A DNA stretch of 64,000 nt from CSSed11-175R1 sp041685735 (GTDB lineage Bacteria; Actinomycetota; Nitriliruptoria; Nitriliruptorales; Nitriliruptoraceae), in assembly GCA_041685735.1 (NCBI GenBank), contig JAWLFE010000013.1, positions 1 to 64,000 of the forward strand. Reading direction: 5' to 3'. The translations under genes were made by a program, and so were the position numbers. Below are positions 17,253-25,109 of this stretch, piece by piece. Under the pieces are notes generated by a model. That model was not told where the DNA came from. It did not search any database and saw only the letters and a program-made list of their open reading frames with translations. Every line of letters starts with the position of its first letter. The first letter of the stretch is position 1.

Positions 17253-18515
17253 ATGCGACCCTCCCGCTCCACCTCGGCTCAGCACCGGGCCTGGACCTCA
17301 GCCCGGCAGTGGGCCCTGATCGCGCTCGGGGCGCTCGCGTTCATCGTGTTGAGCATCCCGGCCGCGACCGCGCAGAGCACCGACGGCATCTGCGACGACG
17401 TGCTGCTGCAGGTCTCCCCAACCTCGATCTCCGGGGACCAGGAAGCGGTGGCGATCACATCGCAGCAGTTCGAAGCGGATGTCCCCGGATGGTCGCAGGT
17501 GTCCTGGGAGGCCGCGGCCGACACGACCCTGACCGGCGTCATCGTCCGGACCGAGGCTGAGAGCTTCACCCTGACCGACGGCATCGCCACCGGCACCGTC
17601 GAGGACGCGCTCGAGCTGACCTTCTGCGGCAGCGCGGCTGTCGCGACCCCGGACACCGAGGGATCGGACGCCACGGATGACGATGAAGGGGATACCCAGG
17701 TGACCCAGCCCGTCGACGACGTCTGCGACGACGTGCTGGTCACCATCACACCGGACTCCATCTCCGGCGACGAGACGGCGGTAGCCATCACTTCCCAGCA
17801 GCTCGACGCCGACGTCGTCGGTTGGGTCTCGGTGTCCTGGGAGGCCGCCGCCGACACGACCCTGACCGGGGTCACGGTCCGAACCGTCACCGGCACGGCA
17901 ACCCTGATCGACGACCTGCAGACCGGGACCGTCGAGGATGCCCTCGAGTTGACCTTCTGTGGGACCGTCGCATCCGACGATGCTGGGGACCCTGAGGACG
18001 ACGGCAACGACGAGGAACCGACCGAGGGGCCCGAGCCCGAGGACAACGACAGCGACGAGGAACCGACCGAGGTGCCCGAGCCTGAGACCGACGGCGGCAC
18101 GACCGGTGGCGGAGGAAGCTCGACCGGTGGGACGGGCAGCGGTGGGACCGGCGGTGGCAGCGCCGCTCCTGCGCCATCCGACGATGACGATGCGGCGCCC
18201 GAGACCGACCCCGAACCGGAGCCGGAACCCACACCCGACCCCGAACCGGAACCAGAGCCCGCCCCCGACCCGGAACCCGCGGAGGATCCGGTCGAGGAGA
18301 CCGACAGCGATGACGCCGGCGCTGCGGACACTGACGACGTAGACAGCGACGACGCAGAGAGCGACGACACCGAGGTCCTGGGCGTGCAGCTGTCCCAGGA
18401 CGACGAGGGGTCCGGGTGGGTCGTCCCCGTCCTGCTGATCCTGCTGGTCGCCGGCGCCATCGGTGCCGGGATCCTGGTCCGCAACCGCTACCTCGCCGCA
18501 TCCGGAGGCCAATGA
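17253..18515 (+). CDS. Secreted membrane-anchored protein with two tandem modules
   Basis: 420 aa of unknown function. The hydrophobic signal region (residues 20-40, ALIALGALAFIVLS, cleavage near ATAQ) is followed by two homologous ~80-residue modules at about 46-125 and 155-235. Each starts with CDDVL and SISGD, contains SWEAAADTTLTGV, and ends in TGTVEDALELTFCG, so each carries two Cys. Gly/Ser- and Asp/Glu/Pro-rich linkers (PEPEPTPDPEP types) then lead to a C-terminal transmembrane helix (VVPVLLILLVAGAIGAGILV) with a short basic end. It would display the modules outside the membrane. The stop overlaps the bldD start (ATGA), so the two genes are coupled. Confidence 0.8.
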   Translation: MRPSRSTSAQHRAWTSARQWALIALGALAFIVLSIPAATAQSTDGICDDVLLQVSPTSISGDQEAVAITSQQFEADVPGWSQVSWEAAADTTLTGVIVRTEAESFTLTDGIATGTVEDALELTFCGSAAVATPDTEGSDATDDDEGDTQVTQPVDDVCDDVLVTITPDSISGDETAVAITSQQLDADVVGWVSVSWEAAADTTLTGVTVRTVTGTATLIDDLQTGTVEDALELTFCGTVASDDAGDPEDDGNDEEPTEGPEPEDNDSDEEPTEVPEPETDGGTTGGGGSSTGGTGSGGTGGGSAAPAPSDDDDAAPETDPEPEPEPTPDPEPEPEPAPDPEPAEDPVEETDSDDAGAADTDDVDSDDAESDDTEVLGVQLSQDDEGSGWVVPVLLILLVAGAIGAGILVRNRYLAASGGQ

Positions 18516-19021
18516 TGAGCACCACGATGAGCCTCGACCAGGCTGCGCTTCTGGGCGTGCGTCTACGCCGTATCCGCCACCAACAGGGCATGTCGCTGGC
18601 CGACGTGCAGGCACGCAGCGACGGCCGCTGGAAGGCCGTGGTCGTCGGCGCCTACGAACGTGGTGACCGCGCGATCACGATCGGCCGACTCCAGGAACTC
18701 GCCGAGTTCTACGGGGTGCCCATCGCCGACCTGCTCCCCCGGCCGACGAACGGCGATGGCGCCACCGGCCAGCACGACGCCAACGGGCGCTACGTGTTGG
18801 ACCTCACCACGATCGACCCGGATCACCTGACGAGCCGACCACACCTGCTGCCGATCGCCCGGTTCGCGGCGCAGGTGCGGGCTCGCCGTGGCGACCACAA
18901 CGGCCGCGTCCTGACCGTGCGGGCCACCGACCTCGACGCGCTTGCCCTGACCATCGGCCAGGACGTCGAGGTCCTGGTCAAGCGCCTGCGCGCCGACGGG
19001 GCACTGCTGGAAGCTGCCTGA
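18512..19021 (+). CDS. bldD: BldD-family transcription regulator, c-di-GMP-binding type
   Basis: 169 aa, close to Streptomyces BldD in length and layout. The N-terminal Xre-type HTH (LGVRLRRIRHQQGMSL ... GRWKAVVVGAYERGDRAI, residues 14-55) includes the very conserved RWKAVVVG-YERGDRA segment. The C-terminal domain has the c-di-GMP signature RGD-X8-RXXD as R126-G127-D128 and R137-A-T-D140. In Streptomyces, c-di-GMP dimerises BldD, which represses development genes at TNACNCWGNGTNA boxes. The gene overlaps the upstream surface-protein stop by four bases, with GGAGG ahead of the ATG. Three BldD-box-like sites lie upstream (13420, 13471, 16922), suggesting autoregulation. Confidence 0.92.
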   Translation: MMSTTMSLDQAALLGVRLRRIRHQQGMSLADVQARSDGRWKAVVVGAYERGDRAITIGRLQELAEFYGVPIADLLPRPTNGDGATGQHDANGRYVLDLTTIDPDHLTSRPHLLPIARFAAQVRARRGDHNGRVLTVRATDLDALALTIGQDVEVLVKRLRADGALLEAA

Positions 19022-19070
19022 CGCCGACCGTTCCCGTCCCGGGGCGGCGGACGGCAAGCGGCCCGGACAC

Positions 19071-19152
19071 AACCCGCGGAGACGCGCGTTTGGGCGAGGG
19101 GCGGGACGCGCCGGGGACGACCGAGGCGACGGAACCCGCGGAGACGCGCGTT
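19071..19152. repeat. 20-bp direct repeat in the bldD-GNAT spacer
   Basis: AACCCGCGGAGACGCGCGTT occurs at 19071-19090 and again at 19133-19152. The rest of the 177-base spacer between the convergent bldD and GNAT genes shows nothing else. Confidence 0.8.
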
Positions 19153-19198
19153 GGGTGCGACCAGCCCGCCGAATCCGGGGTGGACAGCGCGCGACGCG

Positions 19199-20047
19199 TC
19201 AGCTGCGGACGGCCAGGCGCCAGGCTTCGCGGTCGACGAACCCGGCGGCGTCGTAGGCCTTGATGGCGCGGTCGTTGTCGGACCGGACGTGCAGCGACAC
19301 GGTCCGGGCTGCGCCGCCCTCGACCAACGCGCCACGCACCGCCGCCGCAACGGCGCCGCGCCCAACCCCAGCACTGCGCGCCGTCGGTGACACGACGATG
19401 CCAGCCAACTGCACGCCCCACCGGTGCGAGGACACGGAGCGTTCGACCTTGCACACCGGCGCGCCCACCGGGCCGACACACCACACCAGGCCCTGTTTGA
19501 CGGTGGCTTCCAGCCGCTGGCGGTAGCCGCGCAGGCCCGCGTAGCCGGGGTGCGGGCCGAACTGATCGTCGACGTGCAACTGCACGGCCAGCTCCGCCAA
19601 CGCATCGACGTCGGCGGGTTCCGCGCGGCGCAGTCCCGGGTCGGGCAGCGCCGCTTCGTCCGGGACGCGGCCGGCTTCGACGGTCATGAACCGCTGGTCG
19701 TGCACGATCAACCCGGCGTCCGAACCCGTCAGGCGTGACAGCAGCGCGTCGCCCGCCGCGACGTCGGCGACCATCAGCCGCCACCGCCGCGTCGGTGCGG
19801 GCGCCGCCGCGATCGCGTCGGGATCGCCGCACGGCACCACCAACCGGCCGGGGAACACCACCGCGACCGCCCACCGGTCGTCGTCCGCCGCGATCCGCAA
19901 CGGGTCGTGGCCGTAGGACTCGATCGCCGACAGCGCGAACATGTGCCGGGCCGCTCCCCCGGACGGCGCAGGCCAGTCCGACAACCGCGACGCGATCGTC
20001 TCCAACTCGCCGGGCCCGACACGGCGCCACTTCAAGCGTCGCCTCAT
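19199..20047 (-). CDS. GNAT-family N-acetyltransferase with N-terminal extension
   Basis: 282 aa. The C-terminal ~150 residues form a GNAT domain: motif A reads LAGIVVSPTARSAGVGRGAV, followed by SLHVRSDNDRAIKAYDAAGF, the usual acetyl-CoA-binding and C-terminal strand signatures. The first ~120 residues are a DUF4081/GCN5-like N-terminal domain (ALSAIESYGHDPLRI). The substrate is unknown. The ATG at 20047 overlaps the tsaD stop (ATGA), making this the last gene of the tsaE-tsaB-rimI-tsaD operon. The frame is open upstream inside tsaD but that is a shadow. Confidence 0.85.
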   Translation of the reverse strand: MRRRLKWRRVGPGELETIASRLSDWPAPSGGAARHMFALSAIESYGHDPLRIAADDDRWAVAVVFPGRLVVPCGDPDAIAAAPAPTRRWRLMVADVAAGDALLSRLTGSDAGLIVHDQRFMTVEAGRVPDEAALPDPGLRRAEPADVDALAELAVQLHVDDQFGPHPGYAGLRGYRQRLEATVKQGLVWCVGPVGAPVCKVERSVSSHRWGVQLAGIVVSPTARSAGVGRGAVAAAVRGALVEGGAARTVSLHVRSDNDRAIKAYDAAGFVDREAWRLAVRS

Positions 20048-21069
20048 CCGAAGGTGGCCGCGGTCCCCGCCAGGGGGAGGTTGGGGTCGACGGCCAGGTC
20101 CAACCCGACGAACGAGCCGGCGGCGAGCAGGTTCGCGCCGGACGCCGCGACCATCGCCCCGTTGTCCGTACACAGCGGGATGGACGGCACGATCAGGCGC
20201 TGGCCGTTGGCCTCGGTCTGCGCCGCGAACCGCTCCCGCAACCTCGAGTTCGCGGCCACACCCCCGGCGAGCACGACCTGGTCGAGCCCCTCCGCCGCAC
20301 ACGCTCGCAGGGTCTTGTCGAGCTGCACGTCCACGATCGCGTCCTGGAACGACGCGGCGATGTCCGCGAGGTTGGGTTCCTCGCCGGCCGCCTCCATCTT
20401 CCGCAGTTGACGGATCACCGCGGTCTTGAGCCCCGACAGCGACATGTCGTAGCCGTCGCCCTGCATCATCGCGCGCGGGAACGCGAACGCGGTCGGGTCC
20501 CCGTCACGCGCCAGCTTGTCGATCTCCGGCCCCCCGGGGTAGCCGAGCCCGATGAACCGGGCGATCTTGTCGAAGGCCTCGCCGGCCGCGTCGTCGATGG
20601 TCCCGCCGAGCTGCCGGCACAGCCCGTCCTCGTCCATCACCACGATCGAGGTGTGTCCACCGGAGACGACCAGCGCGATCAGGGGCGGGGTCAGCTCGCC
20701 GTACTCGAGCTGGGCGGCTTCGATGTGGGCGCGCAGGTGGTTGACGCCGAGCAGCGGCACATCCTGCGCCAGCGCCAGGCCCTTGGCCCCGGAGACGCCG
20801 ACGAGCAGCGCCCCGACCAGGCCCGGTCCCGCGGTCACCGCGATCGCATCGATGTCCGACAGTCCGGCACCGGCCTGCACGAGCGCATGGTCGATGGTGG
20901 GCAGCAGCAGTTCGAGGTGGGCGCGCGCCGCGACCTCGGGCACGACCCCGCCGTACGGGGCGTGCAGCTCGACCTGTGACGCGATGACGTTGGCCCGCAG
21001 CGTGAAGCGATCCTCGACGATGCCGACGGCGGTCTCGTCGCACGAGGTCTCGATGCCGAGTACCAGCAT
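20044..21069 (-). CDS. tsaD: tRNA N6-adenosine threonylcarbamoyltransferase TsaD
   Basis: Transfers the threonylcarbamoyl group to A37 of ANN-decoding tRNAs (t6A). It acts in the cytoplasm with TsaB and TsaE. The 341-aa protein opens with MLVLGIETSCDETAVG. It has the metal-site region VPEVAARAHLELL, VTAGPGLVGALLVG, GVNHLRAHIEAA and VSGGHTSIVVM (ASKHA nucleotide binding), and LAGGVAANSRLRE near the C-terminus. The ATG starts one base after the rimI stop. All partner genes lie immediately upstream in one overlapping operon. Confidence 0.97.
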   Translation of the reverse strand: MLVLGIETSCDETAVGIVEDRFTLRANVIASQVELHAPYGGVVPEVAARAHLELLLPTIDHALVQAGAGLSDIDAIAVTAGPGLVGALLVGVSGAKGLALAQDVPLLGVNHLRAHIEAAQLEYGELTPPLIALVVSGGHTSIVVMDEDGLCRQLGGTIDDAAGEAFDKIARFIGLGYPGGPEIDKLARDGDPTAFAFPRAMMQGDGYDMSLSGLKTAVIRQLRKMEAAGEEPNLADIAASFQDAIVDVQLDKTLRACAAEGLDQVVLAGGVAANSRLRERFAAQTEANGQRLIVPSIPLCTDNGAMVAASGANLLAAGSFVGLDLAVDPNLPLAGTAATFG

Positions 21070-21070
21070 G

Positions 21071-21775
21071 TCAGCCTCCGTCCGTCATCAGGGTCGCAAC
21101 CGCCGCGGTCGCGGTCAGCGCAGCGGTCGTCGCGTTCGCGTCGGTCGCGTCCGTCGCGGCCGCCGTCGGTGGCGCCGTCGCGTCCACCGTGCCATCCGCC
21201 ACCGGACGCCACAGGATCAGCGCAGCCTCGCCGTCCGGGTAGTACCCACGACGCCGGCCCGCCTCGACGAAGCCCAGCGAACGGTACAGGTGCCGCGCGA
21301 CCTCGTTGGACGGACGCACCTCCAGGGTCATCGCCGCGCCGGCTTCCGCGGCAGCGCGACACACCGCCGTGAGCAGCAACCGTCCGCAGCCGCGCCCCTG
21401 TGCCGACGGCAGCACGGCGATGCCCATCACGTGCGCATCGCCCGCGATGAACGCGAGGCCGGCGTAGCCCACCACCTCGCCGTCGCTGTTGCTCGGCCCG
21501 TCTCCACCACGATCGCCGTCGCTGTCGCTGATGCTGGCGCCCTGGCCGGCAACGGCACCGGCACAGGCCACGACGTAGGCGCGGTCGGGGTGCTCGAGCT
21601 CGGTGCGGAACATGGCTGCGGTCCACGGCTGCGTCGAGGTAGCGGCATCCACGCGGGCCAGGTCGGCCGCATCCTCGGCACGGGCCGGGCGGAGCGCGAC
21701 GGGGCGCTCCGGCGGTGTCGCGCGTCCGGGCGCAGGCGGTACGGCGCCGCGCCGACCAGGACCGGCGCCGGTCAC
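21071..21775 (-). CDS. rimI: RimI-type ribosomal-protein/N-terminal acetyltransferase
   Basis: GNAT enzyme that in other bacteria acetylates the N-terminus of ribosomal protein S18. The core runs from LRPARAEDAADLARVD to the acetyl-CoA motif VLPSAQGRGCGRLLL, then LEVRPSNEVARHLYRSLGFVEAGRRRGYY, a good RimI signature. There is a Ser/Asp/Gly insertion before VVGYAGLAF and an Ala/Thr tail of about 40 residues at the C-terminus. The GTG start at 21775 overlaps the tsaB stop (GTGA), giving 234 aa. The 12-mer GGACCGGCGCCG (21759) lies within the first codons. The gene is placed between tsaB and tsaD, as in many actinobacteria. Confidence 0.88.
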   Translation of the reverse strand: MTGAGPGRRGAVPPAPGRATPPERPVALRPARAEDAADLARVDAATSTQPWTAAMFRTELEHPDRAYVVACAGAVAGQGASISDSDGDRGGDGPSNSDGEVVGYAGLAFIAGDAHVMGIAVLPSAQGRGCGRLLLTAVCRAAAEAGAAMTLEVRPSNEVARHLYRSLGFVEAGRRRGYYPDGEAALILWRPVADGTVDATAPPTAAATDATDANATTAALTATAAVATLMTDGG

Positions 21776-22485
21776 GACGGGCCTCCCCCGCGCAGCCGGC
21801 CGCGCTGCTCCCAGCCGATCTGCGCATCGGCCTCGCGCAGGTAGATCGGCTGCAGGTCGGTGGGCTGTTGGGTCTCTTCGCGGATGAAGCGAGGGACCGC
21901 TAGCTCGGCGAGCACCGACGCATCGGGCCACGCGCGGTCGGGCCCGGCGACGAACACGTCCACGTCGTCGAGCTCCGCGCGGTAGGCCAGCGCTCCATCA
22001 CCGACGACCATGCAGTCCTCACCGAGCGATTCGAGTTCGGCGGCGAGCTGGTCGACGGTGCCCAGCCGGAGCGTCCCTTCACGCTGTACCCCACCGGGCG
22101 ACGAGCGGTACAGCGCCCAGTACAGCTCCCCCCGGCGCGCGTCGATGACCGCGCAGATCATCTTCGGCACGTAGCGGGCCTGGAACGCGAGCACGTCCAG
22201 GCTGCTCATCCCGACGACCGGCAGGTGGTTGGCGGCTGCGAAGGTCTGCGCGGTCGCGATGCCGACCCGCAGACCCGTGAACAGTCCCGGCCCGAGCCCA
22301 ACGGCCACCCCGGTGATGCGCTCCGCCCCGATGCCAGCCTGATCGAGGCAGAAGCGGACGGCGGGCGCGACGAACTCGCCGTGGCGGCGCGGCACACCGA
22401 GCGCGGCGGAGGCGACCACCCGCTCCTGATCGACGATCGCGACCGAGGACTGGCTGGTCGAGGTTTCCAGGCCGAGGATGTACAT
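21772..22485 (-). CDS. tsaB: tRNA threonylcarbamoyladenosine biosynthesis protein TsaB
   Basis: Scaffold partner of TsaD in t6A synthesis. The 237-aa protein begins MYILGLETSTSQSSVAI. It has the ASKHA-type GVAVGLGPGLFTGLRVGIATA segment, DARRGELYWALY, and the C-terminal Pro-Ile-Tyr-Leu-Arg end (QPIYLREADAQIGWEQR) shared by TsaB proteins. The metal-binding residues of TsaD are absent, as normal for TsaB. The ATG overlaps the tsaE stop by one base (TGATG) and its own stop overlaps rimI. Confidence 0.95.
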   Translation of the reverse strand: MYILGLETSTSQSSVAIVDQERVVASAALGVPRRHGEFVAPAVRFCLDQAGIGAERITGVAVGLGPGLFTGLRVGIATAQTFAAANHLPVVGMSSLDVLAFQARYVPKMICAVIDARRGELYWALYRSSPGGVQREGTLRLGTVDQLAAELESLGEDCMVVGDGALAYRAELDDVDVFVAGPDRAWPDASVLAELAVPRFIREETQQPTDLQPIYLREADAQIGWEQRGRLRGGGPS

Positions 22486-22988
22486 CAGGCGTCCCCATCG
22501 CGCCACGCGGCGCAGGCATCGGTCAGGGTGGCGAGGCGCGGCTGCCAGTTCCCGGAGGCCGTCAGGCGCACCAGGCGGTCGCCGTCCAGGGCGTCGGGGT
22601 CGGCGAGCAGCAGCTCGACGTCCAGGCGGTCCTCGGGCAACAGCGCGGTGATCGCATCGCCCCATTCGACGAACGTCACCGCATCGGGGGCCAGCACCTC
22701 GTCCCCGAGGTCGAGCACGTCCTGCAGGTTGTCGAGCCGGTAGACGTCGCAGTGCACGATCGGCAGGCGCGCGTCGTAGGTACGGACCAGCGTGAAGGTC
22801 GGCGAGGTGACCCGCCCGGTCACACCGAGCTCCCAGGCGGCGCCCTGCACGAAACAGGTCTTGCCGGCGCCGAGCTCCCCGCTCAGCGCCACGGCGTCCC
22901 CCGGCTGCACCAGCACCGCCACCGCCGCCGCGATCGCGCGCGTCTCGGTGGGGCCGGTGGTGCGCAGCTGCAGTGTCCTGGCTGTCAC
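22485..22988 (-). CDS. tsaE: tRNA threonylcarbamoyladenosine ATPase TsaE
   Basis: P-loop ATPase needed for turnover of the TsaBD complex. 167 aa. Walker A reads SGELGAGKTCFVQG, with Cys where the second Thr is usual; then VTSPTFTLVRTY and the HCDVYRLDN motif. Walker B-like VTFVEWGD is followed by a C-terminal extension. The GTG start is the first of the operon tsaE-tsaB-rimI-tsaD-GNAT. About 200 GC-rich bases without recognisable signals separate it from the UDG gene upstream. Confidence 0.95.
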   Translation of the reverse strand: MTARTLQLRTTGPTETRAIAAAVAVLVQPGDAVALSGELGAGKTCFVQGAAWELGVTGRVTSPTFTLVRTYDARLPIVHCDVYRLDNLQDVLDLGDEVLAPDAVTFVEWGDAITALLPEDRLDVELLLADPDALDGDRLVRLTASGNWQPRLATLTDACAAWRDGDA

Positions 22989-23192
22989 AACGCCCTCGCC
23001 ATGTCCGGACCCTCGGGTCGCGGGTGCCGGCTTCCGGGATCGCCCGGGGCCGCCCGCTGTCGGGTCGCTCGTCTCGACCGTCCGTGCCGGTGGCGCCGGT
23101 CCGGGCCGGCGGGTCGCGGTCCGCTCAGGATCGGTGCCGACCGGGCGCGGCCCGGTGCCCGTCCGTCGCGGCTCCGTGCCGACCCGACGCAG

Positions 23193-23843
23193 CTAGGTGC
23201 GGACGGTCGGCTGCGAGCGTAGGTCCTGGAGCACCTGCGCGCCGGTCCGCAGCCTGCCATCGAGGACCGCTTTGGCTGCTGCCAGGTCCCGTCGCAGCGC
23301 CGCCGCAGCCTGCGGCACCCCCCGGACCGCGTCGACGGGGTGGTAGGTCGGGATCAACGTCACGTCCCGGTGGATGCTCAGCCGGTAGCCCGCCAGCTTC
23401 TCGATCGGCAGGGAGCGTCCGTAGAGCACGGCCGTGGCCAGGGCTCCGAAGCTGACGATGACCTCCGGTCCGACGAGGTCGAGTTCGACGTCGAGGTGCG
23501 CCGAACACGCCTCGACCTCGACCGCGGTCGGCTGGCGGTCCTTCGGTGGCCGGCAGCGGACCAGCGAGGTGATCCGGATCTCCTCGACGTCCAGGCCGAC
23601 ATCGAGCAACGCGTTGTCGAGCACGTTGCGAGCGGCGCCGCTGAACGGCCGGCCCTGCAGGTCCTCCTGACGACGAGGTGCGACGCCGACCAGGACCAGG
23701 CGCGCATCGGTCGGACCCTCCCCCGGCACGGCGCGGGTGCGCTTGCGATGCAGGTCGCAGGTCGTGCACGCGGCGACCCGTCGCTCCAGTTCCCGCACGT
23801 GGCGGACCGGGGTCGTCGCCAACGGGGCCGTTGCTTCGGTCAC
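23193..23843 (-). CDS. Uracil-DNA glycosylase, family 4-like (4Fe-4S)
   Basis: Removes uracil from DNA in base-excision repair. 216 aa from GTG 23843, which has GAGGAGG upstream; the longer open frame ahead looks non-coding. Four Cys fit the family-4 iron-sulfur site: CTTC near residue 31, LVRCRPP, and EVEACSAHL. The motif equivalent to GEAPGxxED reads GVAPRRQEDLQGRPFSG, so the usual acidic residue and glycine are replaced. The second active-site motif is TYHPVDA in place of THPS. The fold assignment is good; full activity is less certain because of the changed first motif. Confidence 0.85.
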   Translation of the reverse strand: MTEATAPLATTPVRHVRELERRVAACTTCDLHRKRTRAVPGEGPTDARLVLVGVAPRRQEDLQGRPFSGAARNVLDNALLDVGLDVEEIRITSLVRCRPPKDRQPTAVEVEACSAHLDVELDLVGPEVIVSFGALATAVLYGRSLPIEKLAGYRLSIHRDVTLIPTYHPVDAVRGVPQAAAALRRDLAAAKAVLDGRLRTGAQVLQDLRSQPTVRT

Positions 23844-24059
23844 GGGGACCTCCTCGCCGGCAACGCCGCTGTTGCGCGACGTGGCGGGACCGTATCCCCG
23901 AGGCATCCGGTGGCGACAACTCGGCCCCGCGCAGCGCGCACGCCTGTTCGCTCGCGGCCGCTGAGCGCTCATGCGGCGCGACCAGCGCCCCGGAGCGCGT
24001 GCGGACCTGCGCCGTCCAGAGCGGACCGGCGCCGCGGCGTCCGCAGGCCCCGCCGTGCC
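23844..24059. repeat. GC-rich spacer with GGACCNGCGCCG copies
   Basis: 216 bases between the P1 peptidase stop and the UDG start, both on the minus strand. It contains GGACCTGCGCCG at 24003 and GGACCGGCGCCG at 24023, members of the dispersed 12-mer, plus a related GACCAGCGCC at 23990. No terminator or gene seen. Confidence 0.5.
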
Positions 24060-25109
24060 TCACCGACGCGGTGCGTCGGCGAGCCCCGGCAGGCCATGGG
24101 CGCCCATGGCGGCACGTGGACCCCGGCGCGTCGCCTCCGCGACGGCCTCCGCGGCAAGGGAGGCGACCAGGTCCACGCTGGCGGCCACCTCACCGGTGGC
24201 CAGACAGAACAGCGCATCCCCGTCGAACTGGGTGTGCGCAGGACGCAGCGCCCGCGCGAGACCGCCATGTCCGAGGTCGGCGACCCGATGTGCATCACGT
24301 TTGGTCAGTCGGGCGTTGGTGACGATGCAGCCGATCGCGGTGTTCTGGGTCGGGCCCTCCAGGTCGTGGACCGCGCCGGTACCTGCGCCGGCGCCATCCC
24401 GACCCCCGACCCGACCGCCATCCTGGCTCTGGCCGCCGACCCCGGGTGCCGGGACGGCATCGGTCGGACCGCCCGGCCGCAGGCTCCCGTCGGTCGGGAA
24501 GCGGGGTGCGTCATCCGCGATCCTGGCACGGGCGACCCATCTGCCGTCCTCGTCCACCACCTCACCGACCGCGTTGTTGGCGACGAGGACGCCCACGGTC
24601 ACACCGGCAGCGGAGCGGACCGCGAAGCCCTGTCCGCTGCGCCAACCGCGGTCCAGCCCGCCGACCTTCGCGACGGTGCAGCCGGTCCCGACCCCGACCC
24701 CGCCCTCGGGTGGATCGTCCTCGGAGGCGTGCTCGCAGGCCCAGCGGCCGGCTGTCGCATCGGGGCGCTGGTCGGGGGCCATGACCCCCGCGTCCAACAC
24801 GATCGCGCCACCGACGATCGGGACCACGGCCGGTCCGACCGGATAGCCGATCCCCTGCTCCTCCAACCACAGCATCGCCCCGTGGGCGGCGTCCAAGCCG
24901 TACGCGGAGGACCCCGCCAGCATCACGCCGTGACAGACCTCGACCTTGCCGTCCCGGCCGAGCGCGGCAGCTTCCCGGGTCCCTGGCGACGCGCCCCGCA
25001 CGGCGACCGCACCGATCGTGCCGCTCGGCGGGAGGATCACGGTGCATCCGGTGACGCGCTCCGGACTCGTCCAGGTCCCGACCCGCACGCCGGCGACGCC
25101 CAACGCCAT
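24060..25109 (-). CDS. P1 family peptidase (S58, DmpA/L-aminopeptidase type)
   Basis: 349 aa. Members are self-processing N-terminal-nucleophile aminopeptidases or amidases. Visible family segments are TGCTVILPPSGTIGAVAVRG, the Ser/Tyr-rich LAGSSAYGLDAAHG, GVGVGTGCTVAKVGG, VGVLVANNAVGEV and NTAIGCIVTNARLTK. The last is the region that holds the self-cleavage nucleophile in the family, though here NTA replaces the common NTT. A Gly/Asp-rich insertion (residues about 230-265) precedes it. The ATG overlaps the hydrolase stop by one base, so the two are co-transcribed. The natural substrate is unknown. Confidence 0.85.
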   Translation of the reverse strand: MALGVAGVRVGTWTSPERVTGCTVILPPSGTIGAVAVRGASPGTREAAALGRDGKVEVCHGVMLAGSSAYGLDAAHGAMLWLEEQGIGYPVGPAVVPIVGGAIVLDAGVMAPDQRPDATAGRWACEHASEDDPPEGGVGVGTGCTVAKVGGLDRGWRSGQGFAVRSAAGVTVGVLVANNAVGEVVDEDGRWVARARIADDAPRFPTDGSLRPGGPTDAVPAPGVGGQSQDGGRVGGRDGAGAGTGAVHDLEGPTQNTAIGCIVTNARLTKRDAHRVADLGHGGLARALRPAHTQFDGDALFCLATGEVAASVDLVASLAAEAVAEATRRGPRAAMGAHGLPGLADAPRR

